Shown: positions 17,315 to 20,054 of the stretch, piece by piece
How positions within the stretch are numbered: position 1 is the stretch's first letter
Layout: the number at the start of each line of letters is the position of its first letter
Assembly: GCA_001430745.1 (NCBI GenBank)
Contig: KQ482042.1
Location: 1,111,419-1,131,472 of the forward strand
Source of the DNA: Auxenochlorella pyrenoidosa
Taxonomy: Eukaryota > Chlorophyta > Trebouxiophyceae > Chlorellales > Chlorellaceae
DNA: 20,054 nucleotides
Direction: 5' to 3'
The notes under the pieces: generated by a model
What the model saw: the letters and a program-made list of their open reading frames with translations, nothing else
Databases searched by the model: none
What the model was told of the DNA's origin: nothing
Position numbers and translations under genes: made by a program

Positions 17315-20054
17315 ATGCTGCGCACCCGGCGCCAGAAAGCCCCCGAGGGGGCAGCCGACGGCGCCGGCGGCGACGCCCGCGTGGCGTCGCTGGAGCGGGA
17401 GAACCAGCGCCTCCGTGACCTGGTGGGGAGGGAGCTCTGCTCCGGCCGCCTTGCCCTCTGTGATCAGGGAGCTTTCTGGTCAGCACTTAGGAGCCGACAA
17501 AGGCCGGGTCGCATGTTATGCAGGTGCATTGTCAAGAAAAAAATCAGCTGTCTCCAATGGCACCTGTCCGGTCCTGAGACGGTGCGACCCGCCTCCCCTG
17601 GTGCCTGCCTGCCCCTGCAGCTGGCTGAGCAGGTGGGCAGCGGCGCCACCAAGTCGAGCTACCTGTGCAAGTACCGAGGGCACGCCACCGGCTCGCTGTG
17701 GGCGCCCACCTGGGAGCTGCGGTGGGTTGGCGGGCGCCTGCCTACGCCCGCTGCCTGCAAGCTGCCTGCCCGAGCAGTCCTGCCTGCCTCCCTGTGCCTA
17801 CCTGCTGTGCACAAGACTGTGTTGTGAAGTGGTGACCCCTGCCTTGGCTGACTGCCCCCCCCCTGCAACACTTCCAGGAAATCATGCGCTCCTGAACCTT
17901 TGCCACCGGCCCCCCCCCCCCTCCCCGCAGCTACGTCATCCTCAAGGGCACCAGCCTGACCTACTTCCGCAGCGAGCGCGACGTGCAGTTCCCGCCGCGC
18001 GGCCGCATCCAGCTGGGGCCCGGCACCTGCGTGGAGCTGGAGGGGCTCAAGCGGCGGCGCCACTGGACCTGGCACCTGGTGGACAAGGAGGTGGGTGGGT
18101 GGGTGGGGTGGGGGGCAGGGGGGGCTGCCACTGCTGGGAGGTTGGTTGAGCGCCTGGGGCCGCGCGCGCCCTGGACCTGCTGCACCGGTGTGGCAGTCGG
18201 CATGCCCGCCCCTTCATTCGCACCTGGAGATCCAATGCCGGGCAACCGTGCAACCCCCCCCCCCAACTCACCCCACCCCACCCCTGGCACGCCGCAGGGC
18301 GTGAGCCTCATCCGCCTCAGCACCGAGGTCAGCGGGGAGTACCACTCGTGGATCGAGGCGCTGGAGCGGGCGGGGTGCGCCGTCAAGGTGCGAGGCAGCA
18401 GGCGGGCGTTGCACGGGGGCCCTTGCATCCCGGCTGGGCTCACCGAGGAGCAGGAGGGCAGTCATGCAGCTGGGATCCAGAACGAGCCTCGAAAGGACAG
18501 GCAGCCTCGCCCCCGTCGCTTGCTTTGGCCCCTGCCCACCACCCCACCCACTCAACCCCCACCCTGCCCGCAGCACCTGGACGACACCACGCTGAGCCAG
18601 GGCTCCCAGCACACATCACAGCAGCAGGGCGGCAGCCCCACCGCCAGCCAGCTGTCAGACAGCGACGCCGCAACGTACCGCCGAGCCGGCAGTGGGCCCT
18701 TTGGCACCCCCGCCGCCCAGGGCCAAGAGGTGGACAGCCGGGCGGGGGAGGAGGTGGACAGCGGCGCGGGGCCGGCGCCGCCCTCGCACCGCCCGCAGCA
18801 GCAGCACTCAGCTCAGGCGCAACAGGGTTACACGTCCGACCAGTCGGGTGAGGCGGCTGGCAGGTTGGAGGGGCTGGAGGGGTCCGGGGCAGGGGACAGG
18901 TGGGGAGGCTTGGGGTGCCGCCAGCTGAGCAGGCAGCTCATGCATGTGACGACAGGGACACAGCGCCCTGCACCGCCGCTTGTTTCGCTCATCTAGGCGG
19001 CTGCGGCCTGCTGACGCCCGCTCCCCCCCCACACACCCGCAGACATTGGGCGCGGCCAGCGGCAGCCGCTGCGGCGTCAGCGCAGCGGGGCCGTCAAGCG
19101 CCCAACCATGCCCGCCTCTGCGCCTGTGCACGCGGCGCCCCGCGCCTCGCTCCTGTCCTCTGAGCGCATCCGCCTCTCCAACCAGAGCGGTGGGTTGCCA
19201 CCTGCGCCGTGGCCCGTTGGCGCTGCAGAGGGTTCTGCGCAATGGGGGCATCACCCGCACGTCTGGGCTGTGTCCCGTACTGCCCCCTTTGGCCCCGTCC
19301 CCGTCTCCATGCCGGGATGCTGCAGCTCGAAATCTCTCATGTGCCCCCTTCCACCCCCCCCTCGCGCAGGCCTGGTCACCCTGGTGTTCATTGTGCTGGC
19401 CGCCACCAACTTCCGCCTCATCCTGGAGAACATGATCAAGTACGGCCTGCGCTTCAACCCCCTCACCTTCCTGCGCACCGCGCTCACGCCCTCGGGTGCG
19501 CCGGTCTTGAGGGCCGCCCCCCGGCTTCGCAGGCCGTGTGTGGGTGGCGGGCTGGCAGTGCTGTTGACATCATGCCTTCCATACTTGAGGGCCACAACAT
19601 GCCGCTTCGGGAGGATGGAGGGCACCATGTGAGCAAGAAAGAGCTTGCGACAAGCTCGAGGGCGTATCCGCCACTCGGGAGCCAAGGGGCGGCTTGCTCG
19701 CCGCCTCTTTATCGGCAAGCGTGGTCCCGACCTCCCGGCTCCTGTGGCCCTCACCCGCAGGCAACCTGCCGCTGCTGCTGTGCTGGCCGCTGCTGGCGGT
19801 GTTTGCGCTGAGCGCGCTGGTGATTGAGAAGTTTGGGGCGCGCCTGCTGACGCTGGAGCAGCGCGCGGTGGCGGCCTCGCGCAAGCGAGAGGTGGGCTAC
19901 ACGGAGCTCAAGCGGGCGGCAGCGCGGCGGGCCAACGCCACAGGTGAGCTGGCGGGGTGGGGGGGTGGGGTGGGTGGGCGTGTGGGCTGCTGTTTGGGAA
20001 GGGCCGTTGGGGCTGCGCTGCTCTTGGGAGGCTGTTGGGAGCCAGTGTGCTCCA
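17315..20054 (+). CDS. DGAT1: DGAT1 (diacylglycerol O-acyltransferase 1) with N-terminal PH domain, 5' part
   Basis: Exons: 17315-17422, 17621-17721, 17931-18090, 18298-18387, 18574-18847, 19043-19189, 19370-19495, 19761-19943; an intron starting GTGAGC runs off the window. The 396 visible codons stay in phase. Residues ~20-42 (SLERENQRLRDLLAEQV) look like a short coiled coil. A PH domain spans about 45-151, with SSYLCKYRGH, WELRYVILKGTSLTYFRSE and a final YHSWIEALERAG helix carrying the typical Trp. A Gln/Ser/Gly-rich linker (154-244) and a basic stretch follow. SLLSSERIRLSNQSGLVTL (about 279-297) and NFRLILENMIKYG match the conserved start of the DGAT1 MBOAT domain; two membrane segments are visible (about 294-320 and 337-360). 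DGAT1 makes triacylglycerol from diacylglycerol and acyl-CoA at the ER. The MBOAT catalytic His lies beyond the edge. Confidence 0.88.
17910..17921. repeat. 12-base C homopolymer at an acceptor
   Basis: A run of 12 C just upstream of the DGAT1 exon-3 acceptor (TCCCCGCAG|CTACGTC) acts as its polypyrimidine tract. Poly-C tracts also precede the exon-4, exon-6 and exon-7 acceptors. Confidence 0.8.

Noticed and set aside
1..20054. tRNA, rRNA, transposon ends or viral genes
   Set aside because: No cloverleaf, conserved rRNA block, terminal repeats, transposase or viral protein motif was recognised on either strand.

Overview
The window looks like nuclear DNA of a GC-rich green alga, most likely a trebouxiophyte of the Chlorella type. 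It holds five intron-rich protein genes whose closest recognisable relatives are plant proteins. The exons are short, and the introns are about 90-330 bases, usually ending in CTGCAG or CCGCAG. The one clear poly(A) signal is the green-algal TGTAA. No tRNA, rRNA, transposon, CRISPR array or bacterial operon was seen. All exon models were built by hand from splice signals, reading phase and remembered family sequences; no alignment was run.

Layout: (1) 250-2691, plus strand: a DUF72 (YecE-like) protein in 8 exons. (2) 3037-5966, minus strand: a plant/algal beta-propeller-like protein of unknown function in 9 exons. (3) 6200-12569, minus strand: a SET-domain protein of the ATXR3/SDG2 type (histone H3K4 methyltransferase family) in about 20 exons. 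(4) 13284-16794, minus strand: a CofD/YvcK-fold protein matching plant MEE18, in 10 exons. (5) 17315 to beyond the right edge, plus strand: the 5' part of a DGAT1 (diacylglycerol O-acyltransferase) gene carrying an N-terminal pleckstrin-homology (PH) domain, 8 exons visible.

Genes 1 and 2 are convergent, genes 4-3-2 are head-to-tail on the minus strand, and genes 4 and 5 diverge from a shared upstream region of about 520 bases. The genes do not form one pathway; this is ordinary neighbour content of a compact algal chromosome.

The points most worth a second look are: an apparently high share of GC-AG introns (6 of about 50, each set by reading phase); the PH-DGAT1 fusion; a Tyr-to-Trp change in the usual FDY motif of the SET domain; a Gln/Glu-rich exon of about 226 codons inserted in the C-terminal half of the ATXR3-like protein; and two places in that gene where simple exon joining does not keep the frame. 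I found no convincing novel multi-gene system.
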